The position numbers were made by a program, and so were the translations under genes. A stretch of DNA of 50,213 nucleotides from Actinomycetospora sp. (GTDB lineage Bacteria; Actinomycetota; Actinomycetes; Mycobacteriales; Pseudonocardiaceae): NCBI GenBank assembly GCA_029266415.1, contig JAQSWW010000035.1:1-50213 (forward strand), written 5' to 3'. The notes under the pieces are model-generated. The model ran no database searches. It worked only from the letters and a program-made list of their open reading frames with translations, and had not been told where the DNA came from. This document shows positions 37,084-46,187 of this stretch, one piece after another; within the stretch, counting starts at the first letter, position 1; the number at the start of each line of letters is the position of its first letter.

Positions 37084-37377
37084 GTGCCGGTGCTGATGTG
37101 GGTCGCCGTCCTGGTGGCCGGCTGGTGTGTGGCGTCGGTGGTCACCGCCGTGGCGCTGGGCGCCTACCTGCGGCAGCGCGCGGAGGCCACCGACCGCGAG
37201 GGCGCGCTGCGCCCGCTCGACACCGGTCCGCTGCGGCTCTGGCTGGGCGACCTGCCGGAGGTGCCGGCGACGCCCGCGGAGATGGGCCGCCGCGGCGGCT
37301 GGGAGGGGCTCGTCGCCGGTCTGCCGGCCCCCCGCACCTCCACCGAGCCGATCGCCGACCGGACGACCATCAGCTGA
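37084..37377 (+). CDS. Small single-pass membrane protein of unknown function
   Basis: 97 aa: one transmembrane helix (LMWVAVLVAGWCVASVVTAVALGAYL) and a short cytoplasmic-looking tail (RPLDTGPLRLWLGDLPEVPATPAEMGRRGGWEGLVAGLPAP). GTG 37084 is preferred to 37078 because GGAGG lies at the right distance. No family recognised. It is convergent with trpS, ending 7 nt from it. Confidence 0.6.
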   Translation: MPVLMWVAVLVAGWCVASVVTAVALGAYLRQRAEATDREGALRPLDTGPLRLWLGDLPEVPATPAEMGRRGGWEGLVAGLPAPRTSTEPIADRTTIS

Positions 37378-37383
37378 CGCCGG

Positions 37384-38412
37384 TCAGGCCCCGACGCCCA
37401 CGGCCCGCCGCACCCCGCGCAGCACGCGCGAGGCCTGCTCGCGGGCGATCTCCCCGCCGCGGGCGAGGATCGCGTCGAGCTCGCTGCCCGGCGCCACGAG
37501 CTCCTCGTAGCGCTCGCGCATCGGCGCGAGCTGCGCCTCGAGCACGTCGGCGAGCTGGTTCTTCAGCTCGCCCCAGCCCACGCCGCCGGCCTCGAGCCGC
37601 TTGCGGGTGTCGGCCACGACGTCGGGCTCGGCGAACTGGGCGAGGATCTGGAACACCGCCGAGGAGTCGGCGTCCTTGGGGGCCTCGACCGGTGTCGAGT
37701 CGGTGGGGATGCGGCGCACCAGCTTCTTGAGCTTCGGCGCGGGCAGGAACAGCGGGATGTAGTTGTCGTACGACTTGCTCATCTTGCGGCCGTCGAGCCC
37801 GGGCAGCGTGTGCCCCGTCGTCTCCGGCGGCACCACGGCCTCGGGGATGCGCAGCCGGAAGCTGTCGCCGTAGCGGTGGTTGAAGCTGCCCGCGACGTCG
37901 GCGGCGATCTCGACGTGCTGGAGCTGGTCGCGCCCCACCGGCACGAGGTCGGCCTCCATGACGAGGATGTCCGCGGCCATCAGCACCGGGTAGTTGAACA
38001 GGCCGAGGTTGACGCCGGCGTCGGGGTCCTCGCCGGCGGCGGTGTTGCGATCGCGGGCCGCCTTGTAGGCGTGCGCCCGGTTCATCAGCCCCTTGCCCGT
38101 GACGCAGGACAGGATCCAGGTCAGCTCGAACGTCTCGGGGACGTCGGACTGCTTGTAGAAGACGGTGCGCGCGGGGTCGAGACCGGCGGCGATCCACGTC
38201 GCGGCCACCGCCCGCGTCCACGACGCGACGTCGCCGGCCGCCGGCGCGCCGGTGAGGGCGTGTTCGTCGGCGATGAAGTAGCGGGACTCCGAATCGGCCG
38301 TGCGCGCGAGCTCGAGCGCGGGCCGGATCGCGCCGACGAGGTTGCCCAGGTGCGGCTCCCCGCTGGGCTTGATCCCGGTCAGGGAGATCTTGCGTCGTTC
38401 CGTCTCCACCAC
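37384..38412 (-). CDS. trpS: Tryptophanyl-tRNA synthetase
   Basis: 342-aa class I aminoacyl-tRNA synthetase that charges tRNA-Trp. The HIGH-equivalent is TGIKPSGEPHLGNLVGAI and KMSKS is intact in GLDGRKMSKSYDNYIPLF. VPVGRDQLQHVEIAADVAGSFNHRYGDSF is the tryptophan/adenylate site. The form with IKPSGEPHLGN and PAPKLKKLVRRIPTDS differs from the commoner GxxPTGxxHLGN type, so it may be a second trpS copy. Divergent from the S9 peptidase gene. Confidence 0.92.
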   Translation of the reverse strand: MVETERRKISLTGIKPSGEPHLGNLVGAIRPALELARTADSESRYFIADEHALTGAPAAGDVASWTRAVAATWIAAGLDPARTVFYKQSDVPETFELTWILSCVTGKGLMNRAHAYKAARDRNTAAGEDPDAGVNLGLFNYPVLMAADILVMEADLVPVGRDQLQHVEIAADVAGSFNHRYGDSFRLRIPEAVVPPETTGHTLPGLDGRKMSKSYDNYIPLFLPAPKLKKLVRRIPTDSTPVEAPKDADSSAVFQILAQFAEPDVVADTRKRLEAGGVGWGELKNQLADVLEAQLAPMRERYEELVAPGSELDAILARGGEIAREQASRVLRGVRRAVGVGA

Positions 38413-38481
38413 GTCGCGAGCCTATCGGCTGCCTCCGAACGGATTCGGGCACGAGGAGCAGGAGCCCGGCAGACTGCGCCC

Positions 38482-40584
38482 GTGCCCGTCGACCCCGCCG
38501 CCAGCTTCCCCCGCCGCCAGGCCGCCACCCGCCGGTTCACGCTCGGGGCGCCGCGCCGCCCGACGATCTCGCACGACGGCGCGCGGGTCGTGCTGCTGCG
38601 CAGCCGCGCCGGTGACGACCCCGTCACCTGTCTCTGGCTGCTCGACGTGGCCACGGGCGAGGAGCACCTGCTCGTCGACCCCCGCGAGCTCGACGTGCCC
38701 GGCGAGGAGGACCTCCCGCCCGAGGAACGCGCCCGCCGCGAGCGCGTGCGCGAGCAGTCGGGCGGCGTCGTCGAGTACGCCCTCGACGCCGCGGGCCGCC
38801 TCGCGGTGTTCGTGCTCTCCGGCCGCGCCTTCACCGTCGACCTCGCGCCCGGCGCGCGCCCGGAGCCGCTCCCGCTCGAGGGTCCCGTCGTCGACCCGCG
38901 CCCGGATCCCGCGGGCGCCCGCGTCGCGTTCGTCCGCGGCGGCGCGCTGCACGTCCACGAGCGGTCCACCGGCGCCACGCACGTCGTCGTGGGCCCGGAC
39001 CCCGAGGACGGGCCGACGGTCACCTGGGGGCTCGCGGAGTTCGTGGCCGCGGAGGAGATGAACCGCTTCCGCGGGTACTGGTGGTCGCCCGACGGCACGC
39101 AGCTCGCCGTCGCCCGTGTCGACGACGCCCCGGTCGCGCGCTGGTGGATCGCCGACCCGGCGCACCCCGACCGCACCCCGACCGAGGCCGCCTACCCCGC
39201 CGCCGGCACCGCCAACGCGGCCGTGTCGCTGGCCGTCGTGGACATCGACGGCACGCGCGTCGAGGTCGACCTCGGCGAGGGCACCGAGTACCTCGCGGGC
39301 GTCACGTGGGACACCCACGACCTGCTCGTCACCGTCTCCACCCGCGACCAGCGCCGCGTCGACCTGCGCCGCGTCGACCCCGACACCGGCGACGCGACGC
39401 TGCTGGCGAGCGACACCGACGACGTGTGGGTCGACCTCGTCGGCGGGGTGCCCGCGCACCTGTCCGACGGCACGCGGGTGCGCACCGTCGACCGCGACGA
39501 CACCCGCCGCCTGCTGGTCGGCGACGAGGCCGTGACCCCGTCCGGGCTGCAGGTGCGCGGCGTCGCCGACGTCGACGGCGACACCGTGCTGTTCACCGCC
39601 GCCGAGCGCCCCGAGGACGTGACGCTGTGGACGTGGTCGCGGGCGGGCGGCGCCGCGCGGGTGGGCCCGCAGCACGGGGTGTGGGCGGGGCGGCGGGCGG
39701 GCGGGACGACCGTGCTCGCCGGCGGAGACCTCGACACCGACGGCACCCGCACCACCGTCCTGCGCGCCGACGGGTCGACGGTGCCGGTGGCGTCGCACGC
39801 CGAGTCGCCCGGCCTCGAGCCCGCGGTGCGTCGGGTCGCGACGGACGCCGGCGGGCCCTCGGTCGCGGTGCTCCTGCCGCGTGACCACGTCCCCGGCTCG
39901 CGGCGCCTGCCGGTGCTGCTCGACCCCTACGGCGGCCCGCACTCCCAGCGCGTCCTGGCCACGCGCGGTGCCTTCCTCACCAGCCAGTGGTTCGCCGACC
40001 AGGGGTTCGCCGTCGTCGTCGCCGACGGCCGCGGGACGCCCGGGCGCGGGCCGTCCTACGAGCGCGCCGTGTCCGGCGACCTCGCGACGCCGGTGCTCGA
40101 CGACCAGGTCGCGGCCCTGTACGCGGCCGCCGAGCAGGTCGGCGACCTCGACCTCGGCCGCGTCGCCATCCGCGGCTGGTCGTTCGGCGGGTACCTCGCG
40201 GCGCTGGCGGTGCTGCGCCGGCCCGACGTCTTCCACGCCGCGGTCGCCGGTGCGCCCGTCACCGACTGGCGGCTCTACGACACCCACTACACCGAGCGCT
40301 ACCTCGGCCACCCCGACGAGCACCCGGAGGCCTACGCCCGGTCCTCGATCACCGAGGACCCGGGGACGCACGCGCCGGCGCGGCCGTTGATGCTCGTGCA
40401 CGGGCTCGCCGACGACAACGTGGTCGCCGCGCACACCCTGCGGCTGTCGTCCGCCCTGCTCGCCGCGGGCCACCCGCACACGGTGCTGCCGCTGTCCGGC
40501 GTCACGCACATGACCCCGCAGGAGGTCGTGGCGGAGAACCTGCTCCTGCTCCAGGTCGCCTTCCTGCGCGACGCGCTGGGGTAG
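38482..40584 (+). CDS. Prolyl oligopeptidase family serine peptidase (S9B, DPP IV-like)
   Basis: 700-aa peptidase with an N-terminal beta-propeller (~430 residues, including the DPP IV hallmark FVAAEEMNRFRGYWWSPDG with the N-terminus-anchoring Glu-Glu) and a C-terminal alpha/beta hydrolase domain. The triad is Ser in IRGWSFGGYLAALA, Asp in LVHGLADDNVV and His in LSGVTHM. It should cleave Xaa-Pro dipeptides from peptide N-termini. No signal peptide is seen, so it is probably cytoplasmic. GTG 38482 (PVDPAASFPRRQAAT) is the first start near homology. Confidence 0.92.
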   Translation: MPVDPAASFPRRQAATRRFTLGAPRRPTISHDGARVVLLRSRAGDDPVTCLWLLDVATGEEHLLVDPRELDVPGEEDLPPEERARRERVREQSGGVVEYALDAAGRLAVFVLSGRAFTVDLAPGARPEPLPLEGPVVDPRPDPAGARVAFVRGGALHVHERSTGATHVVVGPDPEDGPTVTWGLAEFVAAEEMNRFRGYWWSPDGTQLAVARVDDAPVARWWIADPAHPDRTPTEAAYPAAGTANAAVSLAVVDIDGTRVEVDLGEGTEYLAGVTWDTHDLLVTVSTRDQRRVDLRRVDPDTGDATLLASDTDDVWVDLVGGVPAHLSDGTRVRTVDRDDTRRLLVGDEAVTPSGLQVRGVADVDGDTVLFTAAERPEDVTLWTWSRAGGAARVGPQHGVWAGRRAGGTTVLAGGDLDTDGTRTTVLRADGSTVPVASHAESPGLEPAVRRVATDAGGPSVAVLLPRDHVPGSRRLPVLLDPYGGPHSQRVLATRGAFLTSQWFADQGFAVVVADGRGTPGRGPSYERAVSGDLATPVLDDQVAALYAAAEQVGDLDLGRVAIRGWSFGGYLAALAVLRRPDVFHAAVAGAPVTDWRLYDTHYTERYLGHPDEHPEAYARSSITEDPGTHAPARPLMLVHGLADDNVVAAHTLRLSSALLAAGHPHTVLPLSGVTHMTPQEVVAENLLLLQVAFLRDALG

Positions 40585-40729
40585 GGCGCGCCCGCGGTCT
40601 TCGCGATCGCGAACAGTTCCCCCGAGTTCCCCGGAACGGGACCCACGCGCTCGCGGGGGCGCCGATGCTGTCCGCGCGAGGGCGATCCGGGTGGGGGGCG
40701 AGCATGCGGTCGGTGCGGGGTGGGGGCGC

Positions 40730-43534
40730 GTGAGCCGGGTCGGGCACGACACCGGCGGGCTCGTCGACCGGTTCGGTCGCGCGGTGCCCGCGGCCCCGGT
40801 GGTGCGCCTGCGCGTCGACCGTGCCGACGGGGGCGTCCCGCTCCTGGTCGACGAGGTCGCCGTGGCGGTCGACCGGGGCGCCGACCCCCACCGCGCGGGG
40901 CTGGCCGTCGCCGCACGCCGGGCCCGCGGGCTCGGGCGCCCGGTGCGCGTCGAGATGGCGAGCCCGTGGAGCTCCTGGCCCCTCGTGGTCCACCCCGACG
41001 GGGCGGTCGACGACGGGCGCGCCACGCCGCCGGCGGCGCCCGCGGACCGCGCGTGGTCCGGCCGGCGTCCTGTCCGCGCCCCGGCGCTCGCCGGTGTCGC
41101 CCGCTGGCCGCGGCGCCGGCCCGTCGGCGCGGTGACGGTGGCGGGGGCGCTGGCCGCGGTGCTGGTGGCCGGCGCGGTGACGACGGGGGTCGTGACGCTC
41201 GCGGCGCCCGCCGCCGCGCCCGCGGCGTGCCGGGACGTGACGCTCTTCGCGGTCAACGGCTCCGGGGCGGCCGGGGGCGAGACGCTCGCGGCGATCACCG
41301 ACCCGCTGGTCCAGCGGGTGGGCGAGCGCCTCGCGGTGGTCTCGGTGCCCGGTCCCGAGGTCGGCGCGTCGTACGAGGTCAACCAGCAGCAGGCGGTCAC
41401 CGCGCTCGCCGACCAGGTGGCCGCACAGCTCGTCGCCTGCCCCGACGGCTCGGCCATGCTCTTCGGCTACTCCCAGGGCGCGCACGTGGCCGGCGACCTC
41501 GCCGCGCGCGTCGGCGGCGGGCAGGAGCGGCGTATCTCGGCGGACGAGGTCCTCGCCGTCGGCCTGTTTGGCGACCCGGCGCGGGCCACGGGTGTCCGCA
41601 CGGTCCCCGACGGCGTGACCGGGCAGGGCGTGCTGCCGGCGCGCGAGGGCGGGTTCGGCACGCTCGCGAACCGCACCATCGAGGTCTGCGCGCCCGAGGA
41701 CCCGGTCTGCGCCACCGCGGGCGGCGCCACCGTCCCGCCGCTCCAGGAGGCCGTCGCGGCGCCGGCGCACACCGGCTACGCCACGCTCGCCGTGGCCCCG
41801 GGCACGCCGGCCCCGCGCTGGGCGTCGGACTCCCTGGGCCGCCTCATCACCGCGCTGCCCGCCGCTGGGAGTCCCCCGACCAGCAGCGGCTCGGCCACCC
41901 CTGCGCCGGGGACGACCGCGCCCGTCACCACGGGATCCGGAGCCACGAGTCAGGCGCCCCCGGGCGACGAGGCCTACCCCGACGCGACGGGTGACGGCGG
42001 ACGCGCCGGCGACCCGGGCCCGGCGGCCACGGCCACGCCGGGGGCCACGTCCACCACCGCGCCCGGCACGGGCACGGGCACCGGCTCGGGCGGCACGACG
42101 ACGTCGCCGGGCACGGGTGCGGAGGCCTACCCCGACGGCGCCTACCCCGACGCGACCGGCGACAACGGCCGCACCGGCGATCCCGGCGCGGCGGCCACCG
42201 CGACGCCCGGCTCCACGCCCACCACGGCTCCCGGCACGGGCACCGGGTCGGGTGGGACGACCACGACGACGCCGGGCACGGGTACCTATCCGGACACCGG
42301 TTCGGCACCGCGCGCGACGACCGACCCCGGGACGGGCACGGGCACCGGCTCGGGTGGAGCGACCGCCACGACGACCCCGGGCACGGGGGCGGACACCTAC
42401 CCGGACACCGGGTCGGCATCGCGCGCGACGACCGCCCCCGGGACGGGCACCGGCACGACGGCCGGCGGTGCGACGGCCACCACGCCGCCCGAGGAGGCGC
42501 CGGCCACCGGCCGCGAGGGCGGCACCGGCGAGGACGAGGCGGGCGGCGACCCGACGGGCACCACGACCACGCCGGGCCGCACCACCACCACCACCACCAC
42601 CACCACCACGACGCCGTCCGACGCCGGTGTCGACCCGGACCGCACGGGCATCGATGAGGACACCGGCGCCGGGGACGGCGCCGCGAGCCGGGGGAGCGCG
42701 GGCTCGGACACCGGCGCGCTGTGGGCGCTGACGTCGGGACTCGCCGGGTTCCAGGAGTCGAACGGCGGCAACGTCGAGGGCGGGGGGCTCGACCCGGAGG
42801 AGGTCGAGAGCCCCAACGTGCCGGGACGGCAGGCGGTCAAGCTCGAGGTGCCCGGCGGCGCCAAGCGGTCGGAGGTCCGGCCCGAGGAGGCGCAGGACAT
42901 CCGCGAGGGCGAGCACCTGTTCTTCGGCTACAGCGCCTTCCTGCCGGAGGACTTCCCCGTCGACACCTCCGACTGGCAGGTGATCTGGCAGCTGCACGAC
43001 GGAGGGACGAACACCTCGCCGCCGGTCGCCCTCGAGGTCGTCGACGGCCGCCTGTGGCTGGCGAACGTCGGCGACCGCGTCCGCGACCTGGGCCCGGTCG
43101 AGGCGGGGCGGAACCTCGACGTCCAGCTCGACATCCGGTTCGAGATCGGTGGCGGCGAGGTGTCGGTGTACCGCGGGGGCCAGCAGGTGCTGGAGGGCTT
43201 CCGGCCGCCGCGCGGCACCATGATCGATTCGTTCGACTACCTCAAGACCGGCATCTACCGCCACACCGAGGGGCCGGCCGAGCCCGCGACGCTCTTCCTC
43301 AACGACCTGAAGATCGGCGACACGCTCGCGTCGGTGTCGGACCTCGCCGGCGCCGAGCAGGGCGCGGGCGCCGGGGCCGCCGCGGAGGCCGGCACCGTCG
43401 ACGACCCGGGCGCGAGCGGCCCGGGCGCGGGCGGCGGCACCGACGCCTCGAACACCGGCGCGGGCACGGGCACGTCGACCACGGCGCGACCCCGGACCGC
43501 CGTGGTGGGTGTCGACGGCCGTTCCGGAGGGTGA
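40730..43534 (+). CDS. Membrane-anchored fusion of a cutinase-like esterase and a PL20/heparin-lyase-like domain
   Basis: 934 aa. Residues ~1-125 are a cytoplasmic domain of unknown type. A transmembrane helix spans ~131-155. Residues ~165-370 are a cutinase-fold esterase: nucleophile MLFGYSQGAHVAGDLA, acid in EVCAPEDPVC, histidine in HTGYA, and FGDP. A ~290-residue Thr/Pro/Gly linker with long repeats follows. Residues ~670-865 look like a polysaccharide lyase fold (FQESNGGN, RSEVRP, HLFFGYSAFLPEDFPVD, WQVIWQLHD, SFDYLKTGIYRH). I know no standard family with this pair. Probably acts outside the cell on ester-bearing polymers. Confidence 0.75.
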   Translation: MSRVGHDTGGLVDRFGRAVPAAPVVRLRVDRADGGVPLLVDEVAVAVDRGADPHRAGLAVAARRARGLGRPVRVEMASPWSSWPLVVHPDGAVDDGRATPPAAPADRAWSGRRPVRAPALAGVARWPRRRPVGAVTVAGALAAVLVAGAVTTGVVTLAAPAAAPAACRDVTLFAVNGSGAAGGETLAAITDPLVQRVGERLAVVSVPGPEVGASYEVNQQQAVTALADQVAAQLVACPDGSAMLFGYSQGAHVAGDLAARVGGGQERRISADEVLAVGLFGDPARATGVRTVPDGVTGQGVLPAREGGFGTLANRTIEVCAPEDPVCATAGGATVPPLQEAVAAPAHTGYATLAVAPGTPAPRWASDSLGRLITALPAAGSPPTSSGSATPAPGTTAPVTTGSGATSQAPPGDEAYPDATGDGGRAGDPGPAATATPGATSTTAPGTGTGTGSGGTTTSPGTGAEAYPDGAYPDATGDNGRTGDPGAAATATPGSTPTTAPGTGTGSGGTTTTTPGTGTYPDTGSAPRATTDPGTGTGTGSGGATATTTPGTGADTYPDTGSASRATTAPGTGTGTTAGGATATTPPEEAPATGREGGTGEDEAGGDPTGTTTTPGRTTTTTTTTTTTPSDAGVDPDRTGIDEDTGAGDGAASRGSAGSDTGALWALTSGLAGFQESNGGNVEGGGLDPEEVESPNVPGRQAVKLEVPGGAKRSEVRPEEAQDIREGEHLFFGYSAFLPEDFPVDTSDWQVIWQLHDGGTNTSPPVALEVVDGRLWLANVGDRVRDLGPVEAGRNLDVQLDIRFEIGGGEVSVYRGGQQVLEGFRPPRGTMIDSFDYLKTGIYRHTEGPAEPATLFLNDLKIGDTLASVSDLAGAEQGAGAGAAAEAGTVDDPGASGPGAGGGTDASNTGAGTGTSTTARPRTAVVGVDGRSGG
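41965..42460 (+). repeat. Imperfect tandem repeats in the Thr/Pro linker of the fusion enzyme
   Basis: Coding units such as AYPDATGD-GR-GDPG-AATATPG-TPTTAPGTGTG and TYPDTGSA-RATT-PGTGTGT recur two to four times, with strong DNA-level repetition. The repeats lengthen the linker between esterase and lyase parts and are likely to vary in copy number between strains. Confidence 0.8.
42581..42609 (+). repeat. ACC microsatellite coding a run of threonines
   Basis: About ten ACC codons in a row inside the fusion enzyme's linker. The change of length by whole codons would not disturb the frame. Confidence 0.85.
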
Positions 43535-43675
43535 CGACACCGGCGGGGCGTGCGTCCCGGGAGCAGGACAGGAGGAGTCCGGACGGTCTCGGGGGTGTGC
43601 CGAGTCCTCCTCATGGGCACATGACCGTGGTCCGACGTGCACCGACGCCGATTGCCGGGGGAGTGGGACCGACAC

Positions 43676-45284
43676 ATGAGGGCCAGCGACCTGTTCGTCA
43701 AGTGCCTCGAGGCCGAGGGCGTCGAGTACGTCTTCGGGGTCCCGGGCGAGGAGAACGCCGACCTGCTCATGTCGATGCGTGAGTCGTCGGTCAAGTTCGT
43801 CCCCACCCACCACGAGTCCGGCGGGGCCTTCATGGCCGACGTCTACGGCCGACTCACCGGGCAGGCGGGGGTCTGCCTGTCGACGCTCGGTCCGGGCGCG
43901 GCCAACCTCGTCACCGGCGTCGCCAACGCCAACATGGACAACTCGCCGGTCGTCGCGATCACCGGGCAGGGCGCCACCACGCGCCTGCACAAGGAGTCGC
44001 ACCAGGCGATGAACGTGAACGACATGTTCGCGCCCCTCACCAAGTGGACGTCGTCGCTGCGCGACGAGAGCACGATCCCCGAGGTCATCCGCAAGGCGTT
44101 CAAGCTCGCCGTCGCCGAGAAGCCCGGCGCCACGCACGTCGAGCTGCCCGAGGACATCGCCAAGCACGAGGTCGAGAGCGCGCCGATCGTGCCGCCGGAG
44201 AAGGTGCGCCGCCCGATCCCCGACGAGAAGAGCATCGCCGCGGCGCTCGACCTCATCGCCCGCGCCGAGCGCCCCGTCCTGCTGGTCGGTCAGGGCTGCG
44301 TGCGCACCCGGGTGAGCCGCCAGCTGCAGCGGTTCGTGGAGAAGACCGGCATCTACGCCGGCATGACGTTCATGGGCAAGGGCGCGCTGTCCGACCGCCA
44401 CGAGCGCAGCCTCTACGCGGTGGGCCTGGGCTCCCGCGACTACGTCACCGAGGTGTTCGAGGCCGCCGACCTCGTCATCGCCGTGGGCTACGACATGGTC
44501 GAGTGGCCGCCGGGGCGCTGGAACATCGGGCGCACCAAGCGCCTGCTGCACATCGACTTCGACCCGGCCGAGGTCGACACCTCCTACCGGCCCACCGTCG
44601 AGATGGTCGGCGACGTCGCCGCCACCCTGTGGGCGATCAACGAGGGCCTCACCGACGCCCACCGCTTCCCCGACTTCGAGGGCCATGCGCGTGCCCGTCG
44701 CAACCTCACCGACGAGATCAACGACGCCGGTGCGGCGGCCGAGCGGGAGACCGGCGACTTCCCGATGAAGCCGCAGCGCATCCTCGCCGACCTGCGCGCC
44801 GAGATGGACGACGAGGACGTCCTGATCAGCGACGTCGGCGCGCACAAGATGTGGCTTCTGCTCCATGGGGATCGCGGTGCCCGGGAGCGTGTCGGCGTCG
44901 CTGGTCGCCGGGGACCGCCGGATCGTCGCCATCTCCGGCGACGGCGGCTTCCTCATGCACGGCGCGGAGCTGGCCACGGCCACCCGCCTCGGCGTGGCCC
45001 CGGTCAACCTGGTCTGGGAGGACAACGACTACGGCCTGATCTCCTGGAAGCAGGAGGTCGAGTTCGGCCGCCACTTCGGCACCGAGTTCAAGACCCCCGA
45101 CCTCGTGAAGATCTCGGAGGGTCTGGGCTGCCACGCGCGGCGGCTGGGCGGCGCCGACGAGCTGCGGCCGGCGCTCAAGGAGGCCTTCGACCGTCGCGAC
45201 AAGCCGTCGGTGATCGTGGTGCCGGTGGACTACTCGGAAAACGTCAAACTGACCAAGCGCCTCGGCCAGCTGATCGCGCGGTAG
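43676..45284 (+). CDS. Thiamine-diphosphate-dependent acetolactate-synthase-like enzyme, broken near 44855
   Basis: ATG 43676 opens the TPP-enzyme N-terminal domain (KCLEAEGVEYVFGVPGEENADLL) with the catalytic Glu in PTHHESGGAFMADVYGRLTG. The central domain follows, then the C-terminal domain start VLISDVGAHKMWL. There the frame changes, and the next frame resumes at SMGIAVPGSVSASLVAGDRRIVAISGDGGFLMHGAELATA...LVWEDNDYGLI with the Mg-TPP motif (GDGGF...ND). About 20 residues (the usual AR-Y--Y-PN--L-SNGLA) are missing, consistent with a ~55-nt deletion. Family resembles catabolic acetolactate synthase; the true substrate is uncertain. Confidence 0.85.
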
Positions 45285-45410
45285 TCGCTCGCGGTGCCCT
45301 GACGTGCACCGCCGACGGAGCAGCGTCGACCTGGGCGTCTCGGTCCGTCCGCGAAGCGGGATAGTCTTCGGTCGCCGATACGTCCTGCTCGCCGCGAAGG
45401 TTGCCGACTG

Positions 45411-46166
45411 ATGCCGCTCGACCGCCCGTCGGACACCGACGAGATCGACAGCGGGCTCGCGAGCACCTTCGTCGAGCTCGCCGACGCCCTCTTCGCCGTG
45501 CCGCGCGAGAAGGGCGTGCTCGGCGTGGTGGAGCGGGTGTGCGAGGCCGCGAACGCCGTCGTGCCGGGCGCCGACCTGGTCTCGGTGGTGCTGCGCGGTC
45601 CCGACGGCGGGCTCGACACGGTGTCGGCGAACCACCCGGACGCCCAGGCGGCCGACGCGCTGCAGGACGAGTTGGGCGAGGGCCCGAGCCACACCGCGCT
45701 GCACCGCGACGGCGTCGGCGCGTGCCTGCAGCGCACCGCCGACCCGGACTCGCCCTGGCCGGCCTTCGGGCAGCGGTGCGCCGAGGAGCTCGGCCTGCAG
45801 GCGGTGCTGTCCACCGGCATGTTCCCCGGCGGCGAGCCGCCGCGCTTCGGCGCGCTGAACTTCTGGTCCCGGTCGCCCGACGGCCTCGACGAGGGCGATC
45901 GCGACCTCGCCCTCGTGCTCGCCGCGCACGCCGCCACGGCGATCGCCGCCGTGCAGAGCTGCACCGCGGCCGAGCTGCGCGAGACCCAGCTGCTCGAGGC
46001 GCTCGAGAGCCGCGACGTCATCGGGCAGGCCAAGGGCGTGCTCATGGAGCGGCGCGGCCTGTCCGCCGACGAGGCCTTCGACGTGCTGCGCCGCACGTCG
46101 CAGGACCTCAACGTCAAGCTCCGCGAGGTCGCCCTGACCCTCGTCACCCGCCGCGGCGAGCTCTGA
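45411..46166 (+). CDS. GAF-ANTAR domain regulator
   Basis: 251-aa response regulator-like protein. A GAF sensory domain (~residues 15-175: VVERVCEAANAVVPGADLVSVVLRG...LNFWSRSPDGLDEGDRDLALVLAAHAATAIA) is followed by the RNA-binding ANTAR domain LLEALESRDVIGQAKGVLMERRGLSADEAFDVLRRTSQDLNVKLREVALTLV. ANTAR proteins relieve termination by binding paired hairpins. Candidate targets in this window are not evident. The 126-nt upstream region contains a -10-like TAGTCT. Confidence 0.92.
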   Translation: MPLDRPSDTDEIDSGLASTFVELADALFAVPREKGVLGVVERVCEAANAVVPGADLVSVVLRGPDGGLDTVSANHPDAQAADALQDELGEGPSHTALHRDGVGACLQRTADPDSPWPAFGQRCAEELGLQAVLSTGMFPGGEPPRFGALNFWSRSPDGLDEGDRDLALVLAAHAATAIAAVQSCTAAELRETQLLEALESRDVIGQAKGVLMERRGLSADEAFDVLRRTSQDLNVKLREVALTLVTRRGEL

Positions 46167-46170
46167 ACGG

Positions 46171-46187
46171 GGTGCGCGGAGCGCACC
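46171..46187. terminator. Short hairpin between convergent GAF-ANTAR and P450 genes
   Basis: GGTGCGC and GCGCACC pair perfectly around GGA, in the 21-nt gap between two converging stop codons. It would serve both transcripts as a bidirectional terminator. There is no T-tract. Confidence 0.6.

Noticed and set aside
40585-40729. Small palindromes (CGCGATCGCG, GTTCCCCGGAAC) before the fusion enzyme
   Set aside because: Too short and too common in this base composition to call operators.
42581-42609. ACC run as a regulatory repeat
   Set aside because: It lies inside the coding linker as threonine codons; a simple microsatellite.
40502-45025. 1507-aa minus-strand ORF
   Set aside because: Antisense shadow of the fusion enzyme and TPP gene, typical of very high-GC DNA where the opposite frame lacks stops.
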